Notes under the pieces: generated by a model
What the model was told of the DNA's origin: nothing
What the model saw: the letters and a program-made list of their open reading frames with translations, nothing else
Databases searched by the model: none
Position numbers and translations under genes: made by a program
Part shown: one piece after another, positions 11,201 to 22,199 of the stretch
Position numbering within the stretch: the stretch's first letter is position 1
How the letters are laid out: each line of letters opens with the position of its first letter
NCBI GenBank assembly: GCA_025766275.1
Contig: JAFKAC010000063.1
Coordinates: 1 to 64,000 of the forward strand
Length of the DNA: 64,000 nt
Direction: 5' to 3'
Origin: Lactarius indigo
Taxonomy: Eukaryota; Basidiomycota; Agaricomycetes; Russulales; Russulaceae

Positions 11201-13559
11201 GCAACGGCAAGGGGATCGAGAGGGGCCCAGTAATGGTCTCCTGGATCGACTCGCAGGGTTTCAAGAGCTGACCCAGCTTCGAGTTCTCGGGCTCATGGAT
11301 GTCACAACGACTCTTGCGGTGAACATCCCGGACGATACAGAAGACCGGCGAGTCCGCACTTCAGTTACGCTCGTCAACCAACTTCAGTATGGCATTGCGG
11401 ATAACCTCGGGAATCGGGAGTACTTGTCGATGTTCGATCTAGTGCAGCCCGCCTTTCGAGGGGGCCGTGACGAGGCCATCTTCGCCATGTTTGGGCGGTC
11501 ACACGCATCGCCTCACAATACACACATCTCGAAGTTTCTGCACGACAACTTTGTATCCATCTTTACGGAGCAGCTCAAGGCCCTCGACTCGAGCAAGGGC
11601 GAGTCATACCCGGATGCACTTCGGCGGACATTCCTCAAGCTTAACCGTCTCACTCACGACCACCTGTTCTCCACGTATTCAACCGGTGCGAACGGCCGCA
11701 AGATGTCCCAGGCTAGTCATCGTTCCGCCGGCACACTTTTCGGCATGAGCGCCGCCGATACGGCCGGCGGCGTGTCGAGCATTGGCGCTTCGGGGGTCGT
11801 GGCGTATTTTCGTGGTCACCACCTCTTCGTCGCGAATGCGGGGAATGCACTTGCGGTCATGTCTCGACGCGGTCAGGCGCAAGTCGTCTCAGTCAAGCAC
11901 GAACCGTTTGATCGGAATGAGATCATGCGCATTCGTGCAGCGGAGGGTTGGGTATCACCGAAAGGACTGGTCAATGACGAGGCGGACGTATCCCGATCGT
12001 TTGGGTATTACCACCTCTTGCCGATCGTCAATGCGCGGCCGGACGTCAGCTCGTTGAAGCTATCGGAGTTGGACGAGTTCTTAATCATCGCTAACAACGG
12101 CTTGTGGGACTTTGTCTCGTATCAGACGGCAGTAGACATTGCACGGTCCGAGCGAGCGGACCCAATGATCGCGGCGCAGAAGTTGCGTGACTTTGCCGTC
12201 AGCTACGGGTCGGAGGGCACCACTATGATCATGGTGATCTCCCTGGCCGGCATGTTCACTCCGCGTGGACAGGAGAAGGACCCGCTTCAGGACGCAGAGC
12301 TTTTCCCACCTCCGCGCCGGAACCGCAAAGACGAAGTCGGGGACAATGAGACCGGCCGGCTGGACCCTGAGATTTCGCCTCCCGTCGGTCAAGTCGTCCT
12401 CGCGTTCACCGACATCGTCAACTCGACGCACCTATGGGACGTCAATGAGACAGCCATGAGAACGGCGGTGACGATGCACCACCAATTGCTGCGGCGCCAC
12501 GTACGTATCTGCGGTGGCTACGAGGTGAAGACGGAAGGTGATTCGTTCATGGTCGCGTTCACGACGGTATCGTCGGCGTTGTTATGGTGCAGCAGCGTAC
12601 AGATGCTCCTGCTAGAGGAGTCGTGGCCAAAGGAGATCCTCGACTTGCCTGAGGGCCGTGAGGTCTACGATGTTGAAGGGACCCTCATCGTTCGTGGGTT
12701 AAGCCTCCGAATGGGTATCCACTGCGGCGCGCCGGTGTGCGAGATGGACTTGGTCTCGCGACGCATGGACTATTATGGCCCAATGGTAAACCGTGCATCT
12801 CGCGTGGCCAATTCGGCGGCGGGTGGTCAGATCTTGCTGAGTGCAGACGCGCTACGCGAGCTGAGGGTCGAGTCAGCCTCTGTGGAGTTCCAATTGATCA
12901 CCACCGTCGATGCCCTGCAGTCATTGGATCCTCAGTACATCCCCGTCGGCGAAAGGAAACTCAAAGGGCTCGAAATCCCCGAGATGATGACAGCCGTGTA
13001 CCCACGAAAGCTCCTTGGCCGCCTCCACGTGCCACCTGCCGCCGTCGCCGCTCAACCCGCGCCCGCTGCGCCTACAGAGGCTGTTGCAGAGCATCCGAGC
13101 GCGGATGAGCTGTCGCTTGACTCTGCAGGCGCCGCGTTGCCGTGGGTGGAGTGCAGCTGGACGCCAAAGCAGGTGCGCGAGCTCGCGCAGTTGGCGGTGC
13201 GCCTGCAGACGCTCGCCAGCGGACGCGTGTTCCGCCCGTTACCTGTGCGCAAGGGATCACACGCGCAGGTGGTCGCGCCTGCGGACGTGGACAGCGGGCG
13301 GTTCCTGTACAGCGACTTTGGCGCGCTCGTTCCCACTGTGTCGGAGCGCGCGTCCGAGGCGGAGGTGCTGGGCGTGCTCGACTTTCTGTTGGTGCAACTC
13401 GAGCTCGCGGTCGAGTCGCTCTCAGCGCGCTTGGACGCGCCGTCCGGACTGGCTGCAGGTGTCGAGGCCATCAGGGCCGCGTTGGCGTCCCGCATGCAGA
13501 GTGGGCACCCGCTCGATCCGGGGACGCTGCAACAAGTTCTGGAGCTGCTCGGTCGATGA
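8236..13559 (+). CDS. CYR1: Adenylate cyclase (RA - LRR - PP2C-like - class III cyclase), with apparent frame breaks
   Basis: Makes cAMP from ATP at the plasma membrane, under Ras and G-alpha control, feeding the PKA pathway. Domain order matches fungal CYR1/uac1. A Ser/Pro-rich N-terminus is followed by a Ras-association domain (about 9000-9360, starting YKIRVHSGINEHRI). A long leucine-rich-repeat array follows (9430-11250, many LxxLxLSxN units, including LKYLNLSGNKHL). Next is a PP2C-like domain (about 11360-12250), then the catalytic domain (12370-13010) with AFTDIVNSTHLWD, the metal-binding Asp motif, TEGDSFMVAF and YYGPMVNRASRV. Introns: 9160-9211, 9371-9422, 11070-11134. The last exon, 11135-13559, is clean. 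Three places need a one-base change to keep the family frame: near 8690-8700, near 9231 (AQT-ERP) and near 10377 (FSC-SDNLLG). No GT-AG intron fits there, so the N-terminal two-thirds is either misassembled or mutated. Identity is firm. Confidence 0.88.
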
Positions 13560-13890
13560 CCGATGACGATCAGTGGTGATTCAACTCGAAACGTTTTACT
13601 TTCGTCTGTTTCATTGTTCTTTGCGTTATTTATTTATTCCTTTTTTTCTTTCGCCGGTCGCGCTCACTCCTTTCCTTTGGGATCTTGTAGTGCAATGTTT
13701 TTTTATCTATACCTTGGACCATTGGGCTGTATTTGATACCATATACATATTCGACGACATTCTCACGTGACGTTAACTGTAATCTCTATCCTGTATGCTA
13801 TATGTGTACTATGTCTTCCAGCGTGTCAGCTCGTTCACGTTGACCGGAATTCGGCTCTGAGTATCAACAAGGATGTTGGGATTTTCTGTC
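13560..13890. other. 3' flank of adenylate cyclase
   Basis: AT-rich, T-run-containing sequence after the cyclase stop, consistent with 3' UTR and intergenic DNA. No gene is seen. Confidence 0.4.
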
Positions 13891-14160
13891 TCGCCGGCCT
13901 AGCGCGGTCGCGCCGCACGACGAACCTGTCTCGGCTCATTTCGTCTCTGCGATCGGGGCGCTCTTATGACAAGTGACCTTGATCAAATCAAGTCGGGCAC
14001 TGCCCTTCCCACCAAGACCAAGTATGAGATCGCGATAACCGTACATCTCCGTACGTGCTCGCGTCTTTCATTCACCGGTGTCGCCCTGGAGAAGCGTGCC
14101 CCTGCTCCTCCTTCCTACCTGTTCCTTTCTCCCAATGAGAACTAATGCAGCCGTAAGCGG
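13891..14160 (+). other. Coding-like fragment of an unrecognised gene
   Basis: The short plus frame from ATG 13966 reads TSDLDQIKSGTALPTK and then KYEIAITVHL. It runs to a plausible donor GTACGT, followed by an intron of about 100 nt with a perfect CTAAT branch point and acceptor at 14150, after which a stop follows almost at once. Directly upstream a different frame reads PHDEPVSAHFVSAIGALL, so joining the two needs a one-base shift. This looks like the C-terminal end of a small gene whose 5' part I cannot reconstruct. Function unknown. Confidence 0.25.
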
Positions 14161-15978
14161 TGGGTGTGGCCAGGACTGCGCAAAAAAATGTTCCCTGATG
14201 CTTATCGTCAATTTATACTTATGTAGATTAAATCAATAGATAAATTCGCCGGTGCGCGGTGGTGAGGGGGGTTGCAACAAGACCACGGTAAAGGCTGTTC
14301 ATAGATAGATAGATCGAACATACTTCTTTTGTCCAGTCCTTTGACGAAGAAGATCTCCATAGCTCAAGAGGTAAAGCCAACTCTGAGGCGCGATGCCGAC
14401 ACGCTTTGAAATTTGATAGGCTTCAGCAGGAGTTAAGCGGAAAGATGATCGCAAGGCTCGAGCTCTTCCTTACCTCTGTTGCTCCCTTCAACTGCCTCCG
14501 TCCATAACTGCCATTCACATGCTAGTGTGCTTTTGATGCTATGGGGCACCACCGGTTGTTAAAACAGAACGACAACTGAGAGGGGGACAGAAGAATAATG
14601 AAAGGCCGCAAACGGAGGGGGGCCTCAAGTTGAATGATGACCAAATCTTGGTACACACACCCCAGTTCTTTCTTTTCCCAAGCGCGATGCTTCGGTCGCG
14701 GTCAAGCCGTGAGGGATAGTGTAAGAGATGCCAGCGGACCAATTAGCCAGCGCGCCGATAGGGAATTCGCTGATGAGTCTATCTTCGGAAGAAGTTGGCA
14801 AGTCTACTGCGCCGCTCGCAGTACCTCATCCATGGAGCGAATGCCCGAGCATGGCGGCGTTCCCCCTCGTGTTGTGGCCGTCGCACAGGCTAGAAGCCCC
14901 CGATCGAGACCGGGACCTCTGTAGTAGGTAAAGGGCGAGGCCTAGAAATCGGACATTGTCGTCGTAGTACTATATCAGTGCAGATGTCAGCTACGAGACG
15001 CCGCTAGACTTGTGGGTGGTCTTTCCAAGGCACGGCATAACTCGGGGAAGATGAGAGGCAGTGAACGCACCTGCGTCCCTCCGAGTCAGAAATAGTCTTG
15101 AGCTTGTCCAAGGCGCGGCTCGGATGTCCATATTTGGCCCTTCGCTTCGCTCGTGCCCTGCATCGCGTGACATCGGTCGCCTTTTCGGCCACGGCTGAGT
15201 TGGCCAATCATCTAACAGTCTTGTCACGTGCCGTTGCCTGTTTGGTCCTGTTTCGAGCGACCCCTTTTTCTTCTTTATCTGTCTCCTCCTGTGCTGTACG
15301 TAATGAAGAAAGTCCCAGAATGCAAGAGACGACGTAGTCGGTCCAGCAAGTAAGGGGTCCATTCATACCCCGCATGAGGACGCATTTCCAACCAGGGCAA
15401 GACGCTCTGTTTGTCACGGTATAGCTCTTCGCTCGACAGCCCTCGTGAAAAGTTCAGGATTAGGATTCCCCGCTCTTGATAGGCTGTCGTGCTAGAATGG
15501 GTCTGTGGGCGTCACTAGCCCGGCCTCTCTACCTTTGATGGCAGATCAAATAGCCATTATACTGGGTGCGAACTGCCTCAAGGATTCCTCGTGATTCTAT
15601 GAATCAAAGATTGTCTCAATACAAGCCTTCTCACTAGCCGTTTGTTCGCATCATTTTCACGCATGACTCCTTCAATTCATCTCTGCTAGAAACGTCGTTC
15701 CGCAGCAGTTCCGTAACCTAGATCTCTGGCCTCTACCATGCAGCGTGATTCTTCACACCGGATTTTTCGTTTGAAATTCCTGGACATGCAGCAGCGGTAA
15801 AGGCTGGTCGCCTACCGAACAGAGACATTAGATCGTAATCAGAAGGACGTCATCCATACTCTGTATATGCGCTATGGAGCTCTATAACTAGCTTGACCTA
15901 CCGCACAAGTCTTTCACCAACCCTCTCATCTTTCAATCTTCGACCATCATATTTCAAGTTTTAAATCACAAAGACATC
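14161..15978. other. No gene recognised
   Basis: Only short frames are present, such as 14728-14931 (+) and 14991-15362 (-), with no recognisable domain. The last about 80 bases are CT-rich with AAATCACAAAGACATC right before the ATG at 15979, a good fungal promoter/leader for the next gene. Confidence 0.4.
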
Positions 15979-16428
15979 ATGGGCATTACAGTCAGTGTCT
16001 ATCGTTACTTGTCATCCCTCGATACTTCCCATTTGGCCAGGATATTATTAAGGCTGCGGTAGACAGCGTCGTTGGCACTACGGACACTGTTGATAAGTCG
16101 GAAGATACCAGTGCTTCGTTGCTGGATGTCTGTATTCGACCCCCTTTCACGCGTTCATATTGTGACATGGATTTCGAAAATAGCGGGCGGCTGACGCGGT
16201 CCTTGGAAAAACCGCCGAATCGCAGACCAAGCACGCATCAGTTATCGCGCCTGAGGCGAGTACCACGCCTGTCACTCAAGGTCGTCGTAGCCAGGCCCCT
16301 GATGGCAAAGTGAGTAATCCACGCTATTGATGTTATTATGTGCGCGCTGTTAATGGTCCTGCACCCGATAATAGGACTCATACCACAAGAAACCCGCCCA
16401 AGAACCCACCCCTACTCCGAAGTCCTAG
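15979..16428 (+). CDS. Small 92-residue four-exon orphan protein
   Basis: No recognised family. Exons 15979-15990, 16041-16127, 16184-16309 and 16375-16428 join with in-frame GT-AG introns of 50, 56 and 65 nt into one open frame of 92 codons plus stop. The protein begins MGITDIIKAAVDSVVGTTD, is small, hydrophilic and mildly amphipathic, and ends in a Lys/Pro/Thr-rich tail (KKPAQEPTPTPKS). There is no signal peptide (the start MGIT is not hydrophobic enough) and no cysteine. The start sits just after a CT-rich leader typical of fungal promoters, which supports it. The evidence is the simultaneous fit of three introns to one frame. A stress-induced hydrophilic protein is one possibility, but I do not assign a function. 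Confidence 0.6.
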
Positions 16429-16787
16429 GTTAGTTCATCGTGTCCCGTCTCTCTGCACATCGGTCGCGGTTTTGCAAGAGGGCGGGGGTGGGGGACGTAT
16501 GGGCGTAATTGTTCGCGTGGTTTGATATAGACATCGATGTTTTGTGAATAATCATGGAAACCGTTATGATCGCTGTCCTTTGATTGGTGTGCCAATCCCA
16601 TGACCTGTCGTCGGTAATCTTGCAAAGTTCGTTTCGCGGCACTTGCCGTTTTAGATTCTGCCAATGCACTGCCACTGAACTTACTGTACAGTGCACTTAT
16701 GTCGTCATGGGACGCTATTTGACTTCTCGCCTTCTCTCGTTCCAGGTCATCGTCTATTCGGGTACACGCCAAGGAGTCCATTGACAC
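16425..16787 (-). CDS. Hypothetical 120-codon ORF, convergent with the small gene
   Basis: Uninterrupted minus frame beginning MSMDSLACTRIDDD. The first half is charged and Ala/Ser-rich, helical-looking; the C-terminal part is Pro/Arg-rich and looks random. Its stop overlaps the stop of the plus-strand gene by 4 bases. No domain, signal peptide or membrane segment is seen. It may be part of a spliced gene or a chance frame. Confidence 0.25.
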   Translation of the reverse strand: MSMDSLACTRIDDDLEREKARSQIASHDDISALYSKFSGSALAESKTASAAKRTLQDYRRQVMGLAHQSKDSDHNGFHDYSQNIDVYIKPREQLRPYVPHPRPLAKPRPMCRETGHDELT

Positions 16788-17639
16788 ATATCGGGCCTAT
16801 CGTCACCCACACGAGAGGGAATCTAGGCTAATTAATGCTCCGCTGTATCGTGATTCGTGACCCCGGGCCAGTGAGAACCCGAAAAGGCCTGAAATCCCGA
16901 AATCATTTCTCAAAACCATTCCCTTGATCAATCCTCATGACTGGCAGCTATCATCGCCACAATAACACACCTTTTGGGGATAAATAAAGCAATTTGGAGC
17001 TTATTTGATTCTTGGAGCCGGTGCTCCCAGGAGATGATGCACGCTGCACACGCGGATTTGAAGGTTTCACTTGTGCTGCGCCCTGGATTGCTATCATAGG
17101 GCTACCCTCTGAACCTTGTAAGAAAATAAGGAGCGTGCTGAGACTTGTCAACGGTACCACCTGATCTACCGTCTCCAATAGTGTCCGACGCCCCCTTTCT
17201 GTCGTCTTGGATTGGTACCTTTCAGCGTTCTAAAGGCCGAACACGCATCTCACCAAATATTTGTTTTATTTTAGTCAACTCATACCGTGATTGATGTTTT
17301 CAGGCCTGAGAAAATATACTTCGTGGCTGCCGCTTAGTCTGTTTCGACCTGCGCAGAGGACAAAAGCGCCGTCTGCCACCTCCCTTTAGGGATTCACACC
17401 AATAGTCTGCTCACTCGATTCGATACACGACTCGAAATCTCTGCAGATCGTTACAAGTATTTAACCTTTTTTTTCCAGAAAAGGTCTCTTAACCTTGTTC
17501 AAGTCTTACGTCTTACACTAACTGTTCAACCTCTAGGCGAGGTATTGAGGCAATCTAGTCGGTTGACGTCCGAAAATCGAACATACCAATTATCTTGACT
17601 GATTTCTTTCACTTGAATCATAAATTCTTTACAGAAACA
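16788..17639. other. No gene recognised
   Basis: No open frame longer than about 75 codons and no convincing exon chain on either strand. Confidence 0.4.
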
Positions 17640-18300
17640 CCACCGCAGGGCAAAAACTGCCGGTGCCTCATTTGGCCCACGGACTGAACCAACTAAGACG
17701 AGAGCAGAATGTGGTAATGTAATCTAGAAGGGGGTATGCGTTTACACATTCTTAACTGTGGCCTGGGATCCACGGCCGTTGCAGAGGCCAGCACTCAGCA
17801 TACTTCCGTGGATATTCCGGATAACGGCATTATCAAACCCCCTAAACTCGAACATGGAAGAAAAGCCAGGGACATCTTGTTTTGGCGGGCGTCTCTGTCT
17901 TAAATAGGGACGCGGCGATTCAGGAGCTGTCGAACGACTTGGAAAAAATGGAAGATCTCAAAGGATCTGCCGCGAAGTAAGTTGATCATGCAGAGAACAC
18001 AATCTCGAAGTTCCAGCCGTACTTGAAGAAATATTGCTCCCGGAAATATACTTACGTTTCGGTTTGATGCACCAAGATGCATCAGAGCACTTCCAAACTT
18101 GCTTTCAAGACCCCACTTTCAGGGCGTTCTGAACAGAAGGTTTGAAGGCAAGGGTCGCAAGGTCTATTTTGTGGTCGATCGTCAATGGGAAGATTTACGG
18201 GAACCTAAGCCTACCAAGTCTGAAGAACTATCGCCGATATCACACATGGGTTCCGGCTTAATTTACTGAAATTAACCCTCTGACTTAGTCTTCGACAGTG
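17640..18300 (+). pseudogene. Decayed orphan gene (coding-like but interrupted frames)
   Basis: Several short plus-strand segments read like protein but do not join: TAGQKLPVPHLAHGLNQLRR near 17650, SVDIPDNGIIKPPKLEHGRK near 17830, DAAIQELSNDLEKMEDLKGS near 17910-17975, and a helical stretch just after it. Stops and frame changes separate them, and the gaps (17-24 nt) are too short to be introns. Either this is a pseudogene or the assembly has indels here. Family not recognised. Confidence 0.25.
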
Positions 18301-18491
18301 ACTGCAGGGAGGGCCGAAATTATCAACAGCTTCAATTAATAAGGACCGAGAATTTGGGCGATGGATACAGTAGTACGATGTGAGTGATGTTTTATATCAC
18401 GTTATTGACAAGTACAAGTAGTACACCCAACGTTACCAACTGAAGAACTCGTTTTCACGCCAGCTGTCAAGGACGCCCCTGTCACATATGT

Positions 18492-18983
18492 ATGGTGTCT
18501 GTGCTATTGAGCGTTCATGGAACGCTATACCTTGTTCGACGTGCGCCGTTCTTTGTCCCCACCTGTCCCTTCATCCCACACGGTAGAGATAATTGCTGCC
18601 TTCACTTACGCTCGGTGTTTTCGAGTCCCGGTTCCTCGCAGCCTACCAAGGTTCAAGCCATGTGCTCTACTACTCGACGTCGTCCGGGCTTGTTGGTGGC
18701 GTCCCCACATCTACCCAATCCCCATTACTTCGGATGCTATTATGGAGGATCGCCTCACGTCATCACTGACTTTCTTGCTAAGCCCCGTAGTGTGATTTCT
18801 GTCGCCAAAGATCCTTACGGAAGGAGTGGAGACGACTGCCCCCATCCCGCAAAGCTCACCCGAGAACGTGCTATCCTGTCCTTCATATCTGGTACTAGCT
18901 CACAAAGTGCGATGAAAGTTCACCTCCCCATAATATATGCGTTTCTTCCGTGTCTTGTGTTTCTAGGCGCCGCCGTTTCATAG
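18492..18983 (+). CDS. Hypothetical 163-codon ORF with hydrophobic C-terminus
   Basis: Single uninterrupted frame. The last about 20 residues (IIYAFLPCLVFLGAAVS) are strongly hydrophobic and follow a small-residue stretch (SGTSSQSA), the arrangement of a GPI-anchor signal. The N-terminus lacks a clean signal peptide, so the true gene may have upstream exons, or the frame may be a mixture of exons and introns. No domain is recognised. Confidence 0.3.
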   Translation: MVSVLLSVHGTLYLVRRAPFFVPTCPFIPHGRDNCCLHLRSVFSSPGSSQPTKVQAMCSTTRRRPGLLVASPHLPNPHYFGCYYGGSPHVITDFLAKPRSVISVAKDPYGRSGDDCPHPAKLTRERAILSFISGTSSQSAMKVHLPIIYAFLPCLVFLGAAVS

Positions 18984-19370
18984 GCACATTCGTGATCTTG
19001 GAAATACCTGTAACTTTACTCCAGCTGGATCATCAGGCGCCCCAGATGTAGTCTGTAACTCGTTATTTTTTAAAACCCTCGACCCGATAAGTACACATGG
19101 GCGAGTGAGTCGATCATACAAGATAAAACATAGAAGGAAACAAGAAAATGCGCAAGACAAGTGATGTAATTCATGGATTTATGGAATGAATACGTGAACG
19201 TGGATGAGATTGGGAACGTTGCATTAAAATGTGACAAAAAACTTGATCTGTTGTATCATAGCGGGTGAATGAGCTTTTGTTTGTGAAGGACTGGACGATG
19301 ATAACCCAAGCAAGCGAGCAAAAAAAAAATTTAAAAATTAAATGAGCCTCACACCAGACGCAGCAGCCAA
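18984..19370. other. Intergenic, 3' flank of the FHA kinase gene
   Basis: AT-rich with A-runs near 19320. No gene is seen. Confidence 0.4.
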
Positions 19371-21851
19371 TTAGCGAGGCGCGGCACCACCAGCAGCGCC
19401 AGCAGGTGCAGCTGCATTTCGCGAGCGCAGCGCCCGTCCCGTTCCATTACCTGGTGGCGGATCCTCCGCACTCCGCCTCCCGCGCTTCGCGGCCCTCGGC
19501 ACCTGCGCCACGCCCGCGCCATCGGAATCGGGGCCACTCGCAGGGCCGCCATCTCCCATCGCGACGTCTCCGTCCGACCCCACGGCATCGCGTGTGCGCT
19601 TGCCGCTTCCATTCGCTGGCGTGGTTGTGGCGGCCGTAGGCGAAACGCCGGCGTCGGCTTCCGCGGCGAGTTCGCGCGCTAGGACTTGGGAGCGGCGCTC
19701 GAGGGGCGCGCGGACGCGACCGCGTGCGGGCGAGCCGATGTTGAGCGCGTGCACGCCTGGCATGTCGTCTGCGGAGGGTGCGGCAGAGAGCATCGAGACG
19801 TCGCGCTGTACGTCGTCCTCTGCTGCTTCGACTTCGGCATCTTCGGGGAGCTCGGACAGCTCGGAGAGGTCGCTCAGGTTGCGGTCGATACCGGCATGCA
19901 CGGGGGCTGGGTTGGAGGTAGGGGGAGGAAGAGGCTGGGAGGTCGTAGGTGGTGGTGCTGGGTTGGAGGGGGGATGGGGAGAAAGACTCAACCAGGGGTG
20001 GTTCAGTGCATCGGTGAGCGTCATACGTGTCGACGGATTAGCGTCGAGCAAGCGGTGAATGAAATCCTGCGCTGTAACCCGACATTAATAACATGCGAAG
20101 CGGTGGGGCAGGGCGATCACGTACCTGGCGCGCTGACCCCCTTATGCCGGAGGGTCCCCCAATCAATAAAGCGCTCTGCAATGCGGCGCCGCATGTCGGG
20201 CTCGTTCTCGTCTTCAATGAACGGTCCGGTATTCGTTAGCCTGCACGCGCGCAATTCCATAGATTAGCGCGCGGAACAAGTCGATAACGAAAAATGGAGG
20301 CGCACATGGAAAAGACGATGACGCCGACGGACCAACTGTCGACGAGCTGGTCGTATCCCTTATTTTCCTCCGTTTGATTGACGACTTCTGGCGCGAGGTA
20401 ACTTGGCGTCCCACACATCGTCTGCGTCCCACATTCGCTTCAGCATCCCGGAGTACGAAAGGGAAAACTGCACACCTTGAGCATGGTGAGGCTATCGACG
20501 ACTTTGGCGAGTCCAAAGTCGGCGACCTTGACGTTTGGTGGGTCGTCTTTCGTCAGAAGAACGTTCTGCACAAGAATATATTAGCATTTTGGGCGGAGAT
20601 TCTCGAACCTGCGTTACCTCAGGCTTGAGATCGCGATGTGTGATGCCCTTGGCGTGGATGTACTGCCCGAATGTGGATGAGATAAGACCATCGAGTAGAA
20701 CAAAAGGGGCCAGAGCGGACGCGTACCGCGAGCGCATTGCACATCTGACGTGTGATATGCTGAGACACAGGTTCAGACAAGCCGTCGTGTTTGAGTATAA
20801 AGTCTAGCAAATCGCCACCCTCAACGAGTTCCAATACGAGATCTGAACCCCCACGTGGTGGCTCCGTCAGTTACGAGCTTTTCTGCTGCTGCACAGTATA
20901 GCAAACGTACAAAAATCGTGTCCCTCTTCAGGTGGGAACGTCTCGCGCAGGCGACAGATATTCGGGTGGTCGAGCGTCTCGAGGATGCCGATTTCCCTCC
21001 CGAAAGACTGAAGATGCTGGTTGCCGCCGCCATTCTGGTTATTGTTGTTGTTCCCGCGGACCTTATTGCCGTGTATTATCTTGACGGCCCACCACTCGCC
21101 CGTCGCGCGTGCCATGGCCTTCATGACGGTGGCGAAGGAGCCCTTGCCGAGCTCGTGCGCCATGTCGTAGTGCGCGTGGATGCCCGTCAGCTCGAGCGGC
21201 GCGAGGTGCCGGTAGATGTATCGATAGTCATCAAGCGGGTTCTGCTGCGGCATTGGCGACCCAAACGCGATCTCGTTCCCGTCGCGCAGGATGCGCGTAT
21301 GGCCCTTTGGCACGCGCGTGCCGTTGATCTGCGCCGGCACCCCGAGTGTCAGCCGTGCGCGTTGACGAAAATGTGGAAGGAGTTGGTTGGGGCAGATGAG
21401 ACGTACGTACCCAGGTACCGTTCGTCGAGCTGTCTTGTACGACGACTTGGGAATGGCTATTCTCGTGCCCGTCCCATACGATCTGACAATGATTAAAACC
21501 TGTTTGCACGCCGAAAAAAAAAAGGTAGATGCGCGTAGTCAGTAAAACAAAAAGAAAGCCCGCTATCGGCAGTATCGAGCGCCAAGGACAGGTCACACAC
21601 GCACTGATTCGCATGCCAGGCAGGACAAAGTCATTGGTCGGGCCCCGGCCGATTGAGTTGTTCGGCCGCGTCTTTTGAAAGTCGATGCGGCGGAGCGCGG
21701 TGTTACATGGCTGGAGACAGCCAAAGAACGGGCTCTCCATTGGATGCACCGAGCTGGCGTAGAGCGAGGCATACTGTGACGCCTGCTGCGTCGCGCCCTG
21801 CGTCTCCTCGGCATACTCGTGATCTGACATTGGCGCTGCGGGAGGCTCCAT
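19371..21851 (-). CDS. RAD53: CHK2/Rad53/Cds1-type checkpoint kinase (FHA + Ser/Thr kinase)
   Basis: DNA-damage and replication checkpoint kinase acting in the nucleus; the FHA domain binds phosphothreonine on upstream partners. Nine exons (minus): 21605-21851, 21411-21499, 20911-21328, 20727-20842, 20618-20662, 20476-20565, 20306-20421, 20125-20240 and 19371-20071. They sum to 645 codons plus stop with every phase matching. The FHA domain (about residues 50-135) shows SIGRGPTNDFVLP, RISFNHCQIVWDG and DSSTNGTW-INGTRV. The kinase (about 165-430) shows the glycine loop GKGSFATV (173-180), Lys195 of AVK, HRDLKPE (299-305), DFG (321-323) and APE (345-347). The C-terminal about 190 residues are low-complexity Pro/Ser then acidic, and end Arg/Ala-rich with a KRGRR patch that may be a nuclear signal. 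There is one FHA domain, as in Cds1/CHK2, rather than the two of budding-yeast Rad53. All catalytic residues are present. Confidence 0.92.
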
Positions 21852-22199
21852 CGGTCGACCTTGTTTTTTTTTTTTTGTGGTTTAGCTCGGTTGCTTTGGT
21901 GTTCGGGTCTTGGATTCTTGAGGAAGGTGGGAAGGTTGTTGAGCCGCGGACGGAAGGGCTATTAGTTTGTGGCGAGGGTGCGCGGAGGAAGCCGTTGATG
22001 TGGGAGAGAAAAGGCGAGATGCGCCAATGGAAGGGCTTTATAGAAAAAGCAGGCGAAGGACGTGTTATTCCAAACTGTGGACGAACGTGAGGCCTGGGGG
22101 ACACAGTTGCCCACTGTCTAGCCTGGCTCACGTGGACCCGCACGGCGATCAAAGTCTATCCACAATTTCGTGTTTTTGTTCACTGACATTTATTAACAA
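21852..22199. promoter_or_regulatory. Upstream region of the FHA kinase gene
   Basis: Contains a long A-run on the minus strand (T-run 21865-21878 on plus) within 30 bases of the ATG, consistent with a fungal 5' leader. No other gene is evident. Confidence 0.35.

Noticed and set aside
14361..14386. tRNA-like D-arm word (AGCTCAAGAGGTAAAGCC)
   Set aside because: No matching acceptor stem, anticodon stem or T-arm at the expected distances on either side.
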